From positions 1 through 60,025 of the forward strand of contig NZ_BMRK01000020.1 of NCBI RefSeq assembly GCF_014648595.1: a stretch of 60,025 bases of DNA. Direction: 5' to 3'. Positions 44,813-54,005 of the stretch are shown here, piece after piece (positions within the stretch are counted from its first letter, which is position 1; each line of letters opens with the position of its first letter). This DNA is from Nocardioides luteus. GTDB taxonomy: Bacteria > Actinomycetota > Actinomycetes > Propionibacteriales > Nocardioidaceae. The position numbers and the translations under genes were made by a program. Below the pieces are notes generated by a model. The model had not been told where the DNA came from. It did not search any database and worked only from the letters and a program-made list of their open reading frames with translations.

Positions 44813-46213
44813 ATGCCGGAGAGAGTTGACCGCGAGACCGCCGACGCCGTCTTCAAGGCGTACGACGTCCGTGGCACCGTGCCTGACCAGATCGACGAGA
44901 CGCTCGCCCGGCTCGCCGGACGCTCGTTCGTCCACGTCGTCGGCGCGGACCACGTCGTGGTCGGCCACGACATGCGCCCGAGCTCCCCGGTGCTCTCGGC
45001 CGCCTTCGCCGAGGGCGCGACCGAGGCCGGCGCCGATGTCACGATGATCGGTCTGGCCTCCACCGACGAGCTCTACTTCGCCTCCGGCCACCTCGGCCTG
45101 CCGGGCGCGATGTTCACCGCGAGCCACAACCCGGCGCAGTACAACGGCATCAAGCTGTGCCGCGCCAACGCGGTCCCGGTCGGCGCCGAGACCGGCCTCG
45201 ACGAGATCCGCGACCTGGTCGTCTCCGGCGAGGCGCCGGTCGCCGCAACCACGGGCAGCATCAGCGAGACCGACGTGCTGGACGCCTACGCCGCCCACCT
45301 GCTCGGCCTGGCGCCGGTCGAGGGCCGCAGGCTGAAGATCGTCGCCGACGCCGGCAACGGCATGGCCGGCCATACCGCGCCCGCGGTCTTCGGGCGGCTG
45401 GGCGCCGAGGCGGTCGAGCTGATCCCGATGTACTTCGAGCTCGACGGCACCTTCCCCAACCACGAGGCCAACCCGCTCGACTCGGCCACCCTGGTCGACC
45501 TGCAGGCGAAGGTGCGCGAGAGCGGTGCCGACGCCGGCCTGGCCTTCGACGGCGACGCCGACCGCTGCTTCCTGGTCGACGAGCGGGGTGAGGTGGTCAG
45601 CCCGAGCGCGATCACCGCCCTGATCGCCGAGCGCGCCCTGGCCCGCGAGCCGGGCGCGACGATCATCCACAACCTGATCACCTCCCGCGCCGTCCCCGAG
45701 ATCGTCACCGAGCTCGGCGGCACCCCGGTGCGCACCCGCGTCGGCCACTCCTACATCAAGGCCGTGATGGCCGAGTCCGGAGCGGCCTTCGGCGGCGAGC
45801 ACAGCGGCCACTTCTACTTCCGCGACTTCTGGCGTGCCGACTCCGGCATGCTCGCCGCCCTGCACGTCCTCGGTGCCCTCGCCAAGACCGACGAGCCGCT
45901 GAGCGAGCTGCTCGCTGCGTACGCCCGCTACCCGATGAGCGGGGAGATCAACTCCACCGTCCCCGACCAGGCCGCCACCGTGGCCGAGATCGAGAAGGCG
46001 TACGCCGGACGTGACGGTGTCACCGTCGACCGGCTCGACGGCCTGACGCTCTCCCACGCCGACTGGTCCATCAACGTCCGCGCCTCCAACACCGAGCCGC
46101 TGCTGCGGCTCAACGCGGAGGGCAAGGACATACCCACCATGGAGCGCGTGCGCGACGAGACGCTCGCGATCATTCGAAAGACTGAACCCAATGAAAGGCG
46201 GGCTCCCGCATGA
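44813..46213 (+). CDS. manB: Phosphomannomutase/phosphoglucomutase
   Basis: Interconverts mannose-6-phosphate and mannose-1-phosphate, feeding ManC. The 466-residue alpha-D-phosphohexomutase has phosphoserine Ser104 in FTASHNPAQYNGIK, the metal loop LAFDGDADRCFLVDE, the sugar loop GGEHSGHFYF and a C-terminal phosphate-binding RASNTEPLLRLNAEG. ATGA overlap with the Trm112-like gene, then a SIS-domain gene, gives an operon like Rv3257c-Rv3256c. Confidence 0.95.
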   Translation: MPERVDRETADAVFKAYDVRGTVPDQIDETLARLAGRSFVHVVGADHVVVGHDMRPSSPVLSAAFAEGATEAGADVTMIGLASTDELYFASGHLGLPGAMFTASHNPAQYNGIKLCRANAVPVGAETGLDEIRDLVVSGEAPVAATTGSISETDVLDAYAAHLLGLAPVEGRRLKIVADAGNGMAGHTAPAVFGRLGAEAVELIPMYFELDGTFPNHEANPLDSATLVDLQAKVRESGADAGLAFDGDADRCFLVDERGEVVSPSAITALIAERALAREPGATIIHNLITSRAVPEIVTELGGTPVRTRVGHSYIKAVMAESGAAFGGEHSGHFYFRDFWRADSGMLAALHVLGALAKTDEPLSELLAAYARYPMSGEINSTVPDQAATVAEIEKAYAGRDGVTVDRLDGLTLSHADWSINVRASNTEPLLRLNAEGKDIPTMERVRDETLAIIRKTEPNERRAPA

Positions 46214-46398
46214 GCGCACTAGGTTTGAGCGAGAAGCTGCTCGAGATCATCGTCTGCCCGCAGTGCCACGGAGATCTGCTCCCTGTCGAAGCAGACAGTG
46301 AGCTGGTCTGCCAGGGGGAGTGCGGGCTGGCCTACCCCGTCCGTGACGGCATCCCCGTCCTGCTCATCGATGAGGCCCGCCCGACCAAGGCCGAGTGA
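46210..46398 (+). CDS. Trm112 family small zinc protein
   Basis: A 62-residue protein: LLEIIVCPQCHGDLLPVEADSELVCQGECGLAYPVRDGIPVLLIDEA, with Cys16, Cys19, Cys34 and Cys38 placed for one zinc. Bacterial Trm112-like proteins are thought to support methyltransferases, but the partner here is not known. Its ATG overlaps the manB TGA, and the SIS gene starts 7 nt after its stop, so it belongs to the mannose operon. Confidence 0.9.
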   Translation: MSALGLSEKLLEIIVCPQCHGDLLPVEADSELVCQGECGLAYPVRDGIPVLLIDEARPTKAE

Positions 46399-46405
46399 GG
46401 CAGCG

Positions 46406-47437
46406 ATGACCTGGTTCGACGAGTCCCGGCTGGACGACGAGCGGGCGCTGGCCGGGATCGACCAGCTGCTGCGGTCGCTGGCCGAGTCCGGTGCCCGGGT
46501 CCGCCGGGAGGCGGCGGGTGCCGCAGCGCCCCTGCAGGAGGCCGTACGCCGCGCTGCGGAGGCCGGGCGTCCCCGGGCCGTGGTCGCTGCCGGTCCCGAC
46601 TCGCGCCTGCTGCGCGCGGTCCTGGAGCCGTTCTGCCCGGTCCCGTTCGTGGCCTGGCCGGCCCCGGGCCTGCCGGGATGGGCCGGGAGCCTCGACCTGG
46701 TGGTCGTGCTGGCTCCGACCGGTTCCGACCCGGGGGAGGCCTCGGCCGCTGCCGAGGCGGTCCGCCGTGGCGCCCAGCTGGTCGTGGCCGCCCCGGAGAA
46801 GTCCATGGTCGCCCAGCACGCCGAGGGCCGCGACAGCACCCTGCTGCCGGTCGAGAGCGGTGACACGCTCGCGATGGCGATCCTGATGCTCACCTACCTC
46901 CACTCCGTCGGCCTCGGTCCGGAGGCCGACGCCACGACGGTGGCCGACGCGCTCGACGACGTCGCCACGGCCTGCTCGCCCCACCGCGACATCGCGGTCA
47001 ACCCCGGCAAGATCCTGGCGATCTCGCTGGCCGACTCGCTCCCGGTCGTCTGGGGCGGCTCCGTCCTGGCAGCGCGTGCGGCTCGCCGGGTGGCCGAGGG
47101 GCTGCGCCGGGCCAGCGGTCGCGGCGCGATCGCCGGTGACGCCGACGACCTGCTGCCGGTGATCGAGGCCGCGCGCCCGCGCAACGTCTTCGACGACCCC
47201 TTCGCGGAGGAGCAGGCCTCGGCTCGCCCGGTGCTGGTCGTCCTCGACGACGGGGCCAGCGACCCGATCATGGTGGAGCAGCGCCGCACCCTCACCGAGG
47301 CCGCGGACGCCCGCGGCGTACGCGTGGAGATCGTCGAGGCGAACACGTCAACAGAGGTCGCTCGATACGCCTCGTTGTTGCTCCAGGGGACCTATGCGGC
47401 CGAATACTTGCGTTTGGGTCTGGTCGCCGACGACTGA
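46406..47437 (+). CDS. SIS-domain protein, phosphoglucose/phosphomannose isomerase-like
   Basis: A 343-residue protein with two sugar isomerase-type folds. The C-terminal part (LPVVWGGSVLAARAARRVAEGL..ARPRNVFDDPFAEE..RPVLVVLDDGASDP) resembles bifunctional phosphoglucose/phosphomannose isomerases. The first fold is divergent (RAVVAAGPDSRLLRAVLEPF, LVVVLAPTGSDPGEASAAAEAVRRGAQLVVAA). In Mycobacterium the orthologue (Rv3256c) precedes manA; here manA is not next. GAGG lies before ATG 46406. Catalytic competence is uncertain. Confidence 0.82.
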   Translation: MTWFDESRLDDERALAGIDQLLRSLAESGARVRREAAGAAAPLQEAVRRAAEAGRPRAVVAAGPDSRLLRAVLEPFCPVPFVAWPAPGLPGWAGSLDLVVVLAPTGSDPGEASAAAEAVRRGAQLVVAAPEKSMVAQHAEGRDSTLLPVESGDTLAMAILMLTYLHSVGLGPEADATTVADALDDVATACSPHRDIAVNPGKILAISLADSLPVVWGGSVLAARAARRVAEGLRRASGRGAIAGDADDLLPVIEAARPRNVFDDPFAEEQASARPVLVVLDDGASDPIMVEQRRTLTEAADARGVRVEIVEANTSTEVARYASLLLQGTYAAEYLRLGLVADD

Positions 47438-47653
47438 TCCCTGATGACCGGGATTGTGTGTGATGCGTATCACTCACGATGGTGAAAGTTCGGATACGGA
47501 ATGTACCGATGATGTTCGAAAACCTGGACGCAGGGGAGCCGACAGGTGTTTGATGCAACATCGTCCGGCCACTTGTGGCCAACACGTCTCGGCATCTCGG
47601 CGCCGGCGTGACGGGCATGCCCCACCATCCCGGAAAAATACAGGACTTTACGC

Positions 47654-48466
47654 ATGAACCAGATCAAGTACGTCGTCGCCGGCGCCATGGCTCTCTTACT
47701 GGCCATGGTCATCGGAGGCTACTTCGCCGACCCGGCCCCCAAGGCCACCGACAAGGAGAGTGCGGCTGCCGGTGGCACGCTCCGGATCGGAGTGGACGGC
47801 ACCGAACCGGCCTTCTACAAGGTGGACGGTGTGGCCAAGGGCTTCGACTACGAGATGGCGCTCGGTGTGGCCGAGGGCCTCGGGTCGAAGCCCGAGTTCG
47901 TGGTGATGGACTTCAGCGACCTCTTCACCGCGCTGCAGGCCGGCGAGATCGACATGATCGGCGCCCAGGTCACCGAGACCGCCGAGCGGAAGAAGGACTT
48001 CGACTTCACCGCGCCCTACTTCGTCACCTACCTCTCGTTCCTCACCCCCGAGAACTCGACGATCAAGAAGCGCGATGACATCAACGGCAAGAACATCGCC
48101 GTCGTCGAGGGCACCATCCACGAGCGCTACCTCACCGAGCAGTACGAGAACGTCAACGTCGTCAAGGCGCCCGACGAGGACTCCGCCGTCAAGGCGATCG
48201 AGACCGGCAAGGCCGACGCGTTCTTCTACGACGCCCCCTACACGGCGCCGATCATCAGCCGGGCGCCCATCCCGCTCAAGGAGGCGATCGTCTACCCGGC
48301 CGACGATGCCCCGATCGGGTTCGTCATCAAGAAGGGCGACGAGCGCAAGAAGGCGATGGACGACGTGCTCGAGCAGATGATCCTCAACGGGGACTGGTTG
48401 AAGATCAAGAAGGAGTACTTCAAGGAGTATCCGCTCTCAGACGTCTTCAAGGACAAGGGCGTCTGA
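47654..48466 (+). CDS. Family 3 solute-binding-like protein with uncleaved-type anchor (copy 1)
   Basis: A 270-residue protein with a hydrophobic N-terminus (residues 6-24) and a type 2 periplasmic-binding fold: LRIGVDGTEPAFYKVDGVAKGFDYEMALGVAEGLG, VVMDFSDLFTALQAGEIDMIGAQVTETAERKKDFDFTAPYFVTYLSF, and GKADAFFYDAPYTAPII. The family binds amino acids or small acids. There is no lipobox Cys, and no permease or ATPase gene is nearby. AGGA lies 8 nt before the ATG. About half its residues match the next gene product, so this is a tandem duplication. Confidence 0.88.
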   Translation: MNQIKYVVAGAMALLLAMVIGGYFADPAPKATDKESAAAGGTLRIGVDGTEPAFYKVDGVAKGFDYEMALGVAEGLGSKPEFVVMDFSDLFTALQAGEIDMIGAQVTETAERKKDFDFTAPYFVTYLSFLTPENSTIKKRDDINGKNIAVVEGTIHERYLTEQYENVNVVKAPDEDSAVKAIETGKADAFFYDAPYTAPIISRAPIPLKEAIVYPADDAPIGFVIKKGDERKKAMDDVLEQMILNGDWLKIKKEYFKEYPLSDVFKDKGV

Positions 48467-48586
48467 GCCTGACCTCGCTCGCCCCATTTTGGGGCGCTTG
48501 AAGTCCAGTAGCCTACGATGCCCGCTGGCCTGATCCCCCCAGGCCACACGTGTCTCGGCGCACCCATCCCCCAACCAGGACGTCGC

Positions 48587-49405
48587 ATGAAATCCTTGAA
48601 GTTCATCCTTGCGGGCGCGGTCACCCTTCTGGTGATCCTCATCGTGGTGTCGAACACCGTGGAGCCCGGCAACCCCTCCGCCGCCAAGCGCAGCAGCGCC
48701 GCTGACGACGGAAGCCTGAAGATCGGCGTGCTCGACAGCGCGCCGGTGTACTACAACCAGGGCGGCTCGGCCAAGGGCTTCGACTACGAGATGGCCCTCG
48801 GTGTCACCAAGTCGCTCGGCATCAAGCCGTCGTTCGTCCCGATGGACTTCGCCGACCTGTTCAAGGCGCTCGACGAGGGCGAGATCGACATGATCGCCTC
48901 GCAGGTGAGCGTGACCGAGGAGCGCGAGGAGGCCTACGACTTCTCGCACCCCTACTTCGTCACGTACCTCTCCTTCACCACGCCGAAGAGCTCGCCGATC
49001 AAGAAGCTCAAGGACATCAACGGCTCGCGGGTCGCCATCGTCGACGGCACCGCCCAGGAGAGCATCCTGAAGAACCGCTTCCCCAAGGCGGAGATCGTCA
49101 AGCGGAAGAACGAGAAGGCAGCGCTCGAGGCGGTCGCCGCGGGCAAGGCGGACTCGTTCTTCTACGACGCGCCGTTCACCGACGGACTGATCAAGCACGC
49201 TCCGGTGCCGATGGAGGAGCGGATCGTCTTCCCGTCCGACAAGGCCCCGATCGCCTTCGTCTTCCGCAAGGGCGACCGGCTCCGCGACCAGTCCAACGCG
49301 GCCATCGACGAGATGATCGTCGACGGCACCTGGCTCCGCATCAAGACCGACTACTTCCGGGAGTACCCGCTCTCGGAGCTCTTCCGCGAGCAGGGCGTGG
49401 AGTAG
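48587..49405 (+). CDS. Family 3 solute-binding-like protein with uncleaved-type anchor (copy 2)
   Basis: A 272-residue paralogue of the preceding protein: anchor LKFILAGAVTLLVILIVVSN, then LKIGVLDSAPVYYNQGGSAKGFDYEMALGVTKSLG, FVPMDFADLFKALDEGEIDMIASQVSVTEEREEAYDFSHPYFVTYLSF and GKADSFFYDAPFTDGLI. Again no lipobox Cys is present. The ligand pocket start differs (TEPAFYKV versus SAPVYYNQ), so specificity may differ. AGGA is about 6 nt before ATG 48587. TAGCCT at 48509-48514 could be its promoter, with a 65-nt leader. Confidence 0.88.
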   Translation: MKSLKFILAGAVTLLVILIVVSNTVEPGNPSAAKRSSAADDGSLKIGVLDSAPVYYNQGGSAKGFDYEMALGVTKSLGIKPSFVPMDFADLFKALDEGEIDMIASQVSVTEEREEAYDFSHPYFVTYLSFTTPKSSPIKKLKDINGSRVAIVDGTAQESILKNRFPKAEIVKRKNEKAALEAVAAGKADSFFYDAPFTDGLIKHAPVPMEERIVFPSDKAPIAFVFRKGDRLRDQSNAAIDEMIVDGTWLRIKTDYFREYPLSELFREQGVE

Positions 49406-49419
49406 CGGATCTGACCCGC

Positions 49420-49425
49420 TAGTGT
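49420..49425 (+). promoter_or_regulatory. Probable -10 of a leaderless DUF808 transcript
   Basis: TAGTGT ends 7 nt before ATG 49433. Confidence 0.5.
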
Positions 49426-49432
49426 TCGGGGC

Positions 49433-50392
49433 ATGAGCGCCGGACTCTTTGCACTGCTCGACGACGTGGCCGCCATCGCCAAGCTGGCGGCCGCGTCCGT
49501 CGACGACGTCGGCGCTGCCGCAGGCAAGGCCTCGGCCAAGGCCGCCGGCGTGGTCATCGACGACACCGCGGTGACACCGCAGTACGTGCAGGGCATCGCC
49601 GCCGAGCGCGAGGTGCCGATCATCAAGAAGATCGCCATCGGCTCGCTGCGCAACAAGCTGCTGATCATCCTGCCGGTGGCGCTCATCCTGGCGCAGTGGG
49701 CGCCCTGGGCGATCACCCCGATCCTGATGCTCGGTGGTGCGTTCCTCGCCTTCGAGGGTGTCGAGAAGGTCCTCGAGTGGGTCCGGCCGCACGCGGAGAC
49801 CCACGACACCCCGGTCGCCGAGGTCGGCCCCGAGGCCGAGAAGACGATGATCTCCGGCGCCGTACGCACCGACCTGATCCTCTCCACCGAGATCATGGTC
49901 ATCGCGCTCAACGAGGTCATCGACCAGGGCTTCTGGATGCGGTTCGGCGCCCTGGTGGCCGTCGCCTTCCTGATCACCATCGCCGTCTACGGCGTGGTCG
50001 CCCTGATCGTGAAGATGGACGACGCCGGCCTGGCGCTCTCCCAGCGGTCGGGCGCGTTCGCCCAGCGGCTGGGTCTGGGCATGGTCTCGGCGATGCCGAA
50101 GGTGCTCGCGGCGATCTCGGTCATCGGCACCATCGCCATGCTCTGGGTCGGTGGACACCTGATCCTGGTCGGTTTCCACGACGTCAACGGCCTGGCCGCC
50201 GGCCACCCCGGCTGGTCGTGGCCCTACGACACGGTGCACCACCTCGAGGAGGAGGTCCACCACGCGCTCGGCGCCGTCGGTGCGGCCGCCGGGTGGCTGG
50301 TCAACACCTTCTTCTCCGCGATCGTCGGGCTCATCGTCGGCGCGGTCGTGGTCGGCGTGATGCACGTGCTGCCGTTCAAGAAAAACCACTGA
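49433..50392 (+). CDS. DUF808 (YedI-like) membrane protein
   Basis: A 319-residue inner membrane protein with the DUF808 opening SAGLFALLDDVAAIAKLAAASVDDVGAAAGKASAKAAGVVIDDTAVTPQYVQG and PIIKKIAIGSLRNKLLIILPVALIL. About six membrane segments follow, plus GGAFLAFEGVEKVLE and LSTEIMVIALN. Function of the family is unknown. It lies between the binding-protein pair and an MFS gene. Confidence 0.92.
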   Translation: MSAGLFALLDDVAAIAKLAAASVDDVGAAAGKASAKAAGVVIDDTAVTPQYVQGIAAEREVPIIKKIAIGSLRNKLLIILPVALILAQWAPWAITPILMLGGAFLAFEGVEKVLEWVRPHAETHDTPVAEVGPEAEKTMISGAVRTDLILSTEIMVIALNEVIDQGFWMRFGALVAVAFLITIAVYGVVALIVKMDDAGLALSQRSGAFAQRLGLGMVSAMPKVLAAISVIGTIAMLWVGGHLILVGFHDVNGLAAGHPGWSWPYDTVHHLEEEVHHALGAVGAAAGWLVNTFFSAIVGLIVGAVVVGVMHVLPFKKNH

Positions 50393-50413
50393 CCCATGCC
50401 CGCGGCCGGGGGC

Positions 50414-50419
50414 TACCCT
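50414..50419 (+). promoter_or_regulatory. Probable -10 for the MFS gene, pointing to start ATG 50426
   Basis: TACCCT ends 6 nt before ATG 50426, the same spacing as the other leaderless starts in the window. Confidence 0.5.
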
Positions 50420-50425
50420 CGGAGC

Positions 50426-50587
50426 ATGCACCCGATCTAAGTCTCCGAGCGCAGCGGCTCCGGCCGTGCGCGGACGCTGCGTGTCCTCGCCTATCACTCC
50501 TCACGTGACGCGGTCCCGCTCTATGCCGTCTACGCCCTGCTCTTCGCCGAGCACGGTCTCTCGGCGGGGCAGATCTCATCGCTCTTC
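50426..50587 (+). other. First-helix coding segment of the MFS gene interrupted by TAA at codon 5
   Basis: ATG 50426 reads Met-His-Pro-Ile and then TAA (50438-50440). In the same frame the sequence continues without interruption as VSERSGSGRARTLRVLAYHSSRDAVPLYAVYALLFAEHGLSAGQISSLF, which has the features of the first transmembrane helix and loop of an MFS protein. No ATG, GTG or TTG occurs in frame between the stop and 50588. A single CAA-to-TAA change would explain it. Confidence 0.75.
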
Positions 50588-51664
50588 GTGATCTGGTCGG
50601 TGACCGCCTTCGTCGCCGAGGTGCCCTCGGGAGCCTGGGCCGACACGGTCGACCGACGCCACCTGCTGGTGCTCTCGGCGCTGATCCATGCCACCGCGTT
50701 CGCGGCGTGGACCTGGTGGCCGACTTACGCCGGCTTCGCGCTGGGGTTCGTGCTGTGGGGTGTCTCGAGCGCGCTGATGTCGGGCACGTTCGAGGCGCTG
50801 CTCTACGACGATCTGGCGGTGCGCGGCGAGGCGGGGCGCTACCCGAGACTGATCGGCTACGCGCGCTCCTCGGCCCTGGTCCTCACCCTGCTCGCGGAGC
50901 TGGCGGCGGTGCCGCTGCTGCTCGCCGGTGGCTACCAGCTGGTCGGGGTCGCCTCCGTCGCGACGGCGATGGTCCAGGCCCTCCTGGCAGCCACGCTCCC
51001 GGTGAGCCGGGAGGCTCGCCACGGTCGCCGCGACCCGGACGACGGCGCCGGCTATCTGACGATGCTGCGGGCGGGGCTGACCGAGGCGTCCCGGACACCC
51101 TCGGTACGCCGCGCCCTGCTGGTGGCGTCGGTGCTGGTCGGGATGACGGCGTACGACGAGTTCTTCCCGCTGGTCGCCGACGCCCACGGCGTCGCGGCGG
51201 CGACCGTCCCGGTGCTGGTCTCGCTCGCCACCCTCGCCCAGGCGGTCGGCACCGCGCTCGCCGGCCGCACGGCGGGGATGTCGCCGCGTGCGCTCGCGGC
51301 GGTCGTGGCCGCCGGCGCCACCCTGATCTCGCTCGGCGCGCTCGTCCACCCCTATGTCGGCTTCGTCGGCATCGCGCTCGGCTACGGCCTGCTCAACAAC
51401 GCCATGATCGTGGCCGAGACGCGGCTGCAGGACAGCATCGAGGGCCCTGCCCGGGCGACGGTCACCAGCGTGCTGGGCGTGGGGGAGGAGACCTTCGCGC
51501 TGGCGACGTACCTCTTCGTCGGCGTCACCGCGGGGCTCGTCGGGGTGCCGGTGGCGATCGCGCTGATCGGGCTCCCGGTGGTCACCGGAGCGGTGTGCAG
51601 CCACCTGCTCATCAGCCGTCGCCGGATGTCCAGGATTACCGCAGAGCCGGAGGGCCGCTTGTAG
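50588..51664 (+). CDS. MFS transporter, probably crippled by an upstream nonsense codon
   Basis: The remaining frame from GTG 50588 encodes 358 residues with about 10-11 membrane helices and the MFS loop signature VPSGAWADTVDRRHLLVL between helices 2 and 3. It resembles drug-efflux members. Initiation at 50588 would lose helix 1, and no ribosome site is present there. So the gene is either a recent pseudogene, translated by readthrough of TAA 50438, or affected by a sequencing error. The substrate is unknown. The ahcY leader begins right after its stop. Confidence 0.75.
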   Translation: MIWSVTAFVAEVPSGAWADTVDRRHLLVLSALIHATAFAAWTWWPTYAGFALGFVLWGVSSALMSGTFEALLYDDLAVRGEAGRYPRLIGYARSSALVLTLLAELAAVPLLLAGGYQLVGVASVATAMVQALLAATLPVSREARHGRRDPDDGAGYLTMLRAGLTEASRTPSVRRALLVASVLVGMTAYDEFFPLVADAHGVAAATVPVLVSLATLAQAVGTALAGRTAGMSPRALAAVVAAGATLISLGALVHPYVGFVGIALGYGLLNNAMIVAETRLQDSIEGPARATVTSVLGVGEETFALATYLFVGVTAGLVGVPVAIALIGLPVVTGAVCSHLLISRRRMSRITAEPEGRL

Positions 51665-51718
51665 TCTGAGAAGACCCTGCGTGGGAGATCCCGCTGGTGC
51701 GCAGATGCGCGACGCAGG
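51664..51718 (+). ncRNA. Structured leader of ahcY with three adjacent hairpins
   Basis: GTCT-gaga-AGAC (51664-51675) is followed directly by a closed junction: CCTGCGT (51676-51682) pairs with ACGCAGG (51712-51718) and encloses GGG-agat-CCC (51683-51692) and GCGC-agat-GCGC (51699-51710). Both inner loops are AGAT. The junction ends 27 nt before the ahcY start. It does not show the conserved words of the SAH riboswitch that I know, but the position suggests metabolite or translational control. Confidence 0.5.
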
Positions 51719-51745
51719 CTCGCATAACTTCGGTAAGGAATAACC

Positions 51746-53185
<1,440 letters not shown>

Positions 53186-53193
53186 GCGATCGC

Positions 53194-53241
53194 CGAGTCG
53201 GCGCGTCTGCCCCACCACACCGGGGTAGACGCGCCGACTCG
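53194..53241. terminator. Large hairpin after ahcY
   Basis: CGAGTCGGCGCGTCT (53194-53208) pairs perfectly with AGACGCGCCGACTCG (53227-53241), extended inside by CCCC/GGGG. CTGTTTCGG follows. The arm is almost the same as in the cysQ hairpin at 13679. Confidence 0.8.
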
Positions 53242-53297
53242 CTGTTTCGGGGTGGCTCTGTGACGTGTCGCACGCACCTGGTGACAGAATCTGCCAC

Positions 53298-54005
53298 ATG
53301 GCCGATCGCAACGCTTCCGACCAGCCCGCCAAGGGAAAGGTCCTCGTCGTCGATGATGATGCCTCGCTGAGCGAGATGCTCGCGATCGTGCTGAGGCAGG
53401 AGGGCTTCGAGTCCCAGCTGGTCTCCCGAGGCGACCTGGCGCTGCCGGCCTTCCACGACTACAAGCCCGACGTGGTCCTGCTCGACCTGATGCTCCCCGG
53501 GATGGACGGCATCGAGGTGTGCAAGCTGATCCGCAAGGAGTCGGGTGTCCCGATCGTCATGCTCACCGCGAAGGGTGACACCGTCGACGTCGTCGTCGGG
53601 CTCGAGTCCGGTGCCGACGACTACGTCGTCAAGCCGTTCAAGCCCAAGGAGCTGATCGCCAGGATCCGGGCCCGCGTACGCCGCCACGGTGACGCCGAGC
53701 CCGAGGTGCTGGAGATCGGTGACCTGACCATCGACGTCGCCGGCCACCAGGTCACCCGCGACGGCACCCAGATCCAGCTCACGCCGCTGGAGTTCGACCT
53801 GCTCGAGTGCCTGGCCCGCAAGCCCCACCAGGTCTTCTCCCGCGAGGTGCTGCTCGAGCAGGTCTGGGGCTACCGCCACGCCGCCGACACCCGGCTGGTC
53901 AACGTGCACGTCCAGCGGCTGCGGTCCAAGGTCGAGCACGACCCCGAGAACCCCGAGATCGTCGTCACCGTCCGTGGCGTCGGCTACAAGGCAGGACCCG
54001 TGTGA
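53298..54005 (+). CDS. mtrA: Response regulator MtrA (OmpR family)
   Basis: An essential actinobacterial regulator of cell-wall and division genes. The 235-residue protein has the receiver KVLVVDDDASLSEML, phosphoacceptor Asp63 in VVLLDLMLPGMDG, DDYVVKPFKPKELIARI, and a winged helix with LTPLEFDLLECLARKPHQVFSREVLLEQVWGYRHAADTRLVNVHVQRLRSKVE. ATG 53298 gives the usual N-terminus; a start at 53265 is less likely. It is first in mtrA-mtrB-lpqB with 4-bp overlaps. Confidence 0.96.
   Translation: MADRNASDQPAKGKVLVVDDDASLSEMLAIVLRQEGFESQLVSRGDLALPAFHDYKPDVVLLDLMLPGMDGIEVCKLIRKESGVPIVMLTAKGDTVDVVVGLESGADDYVVKPFKPKELIARIRARVRRHGDAEPEVLEIGDLTIDVAGHQVTRDGTQIQLTPLEFDLLECLARKPHQVFSREVLLEQVWGYRHAADTRLVNVHVQRLRSKVEHDPENPEIVVTVRGVGYKAGPV

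Noticed and set aside
48480-48496. CGCCCC-atttt-GGGGCG between the two binding-protein genes as a terminator
   Set aside because: The stem is only 6 bp without a T-run after it, and both genes probably have separate promoters anyway; evidence is too weak to annotate.
51664-51745. SAH riboswitch upstream of ahcY
   Set aside because: The expected conserved core words were not found as I know them; reported instead as an unassigned structured leader.
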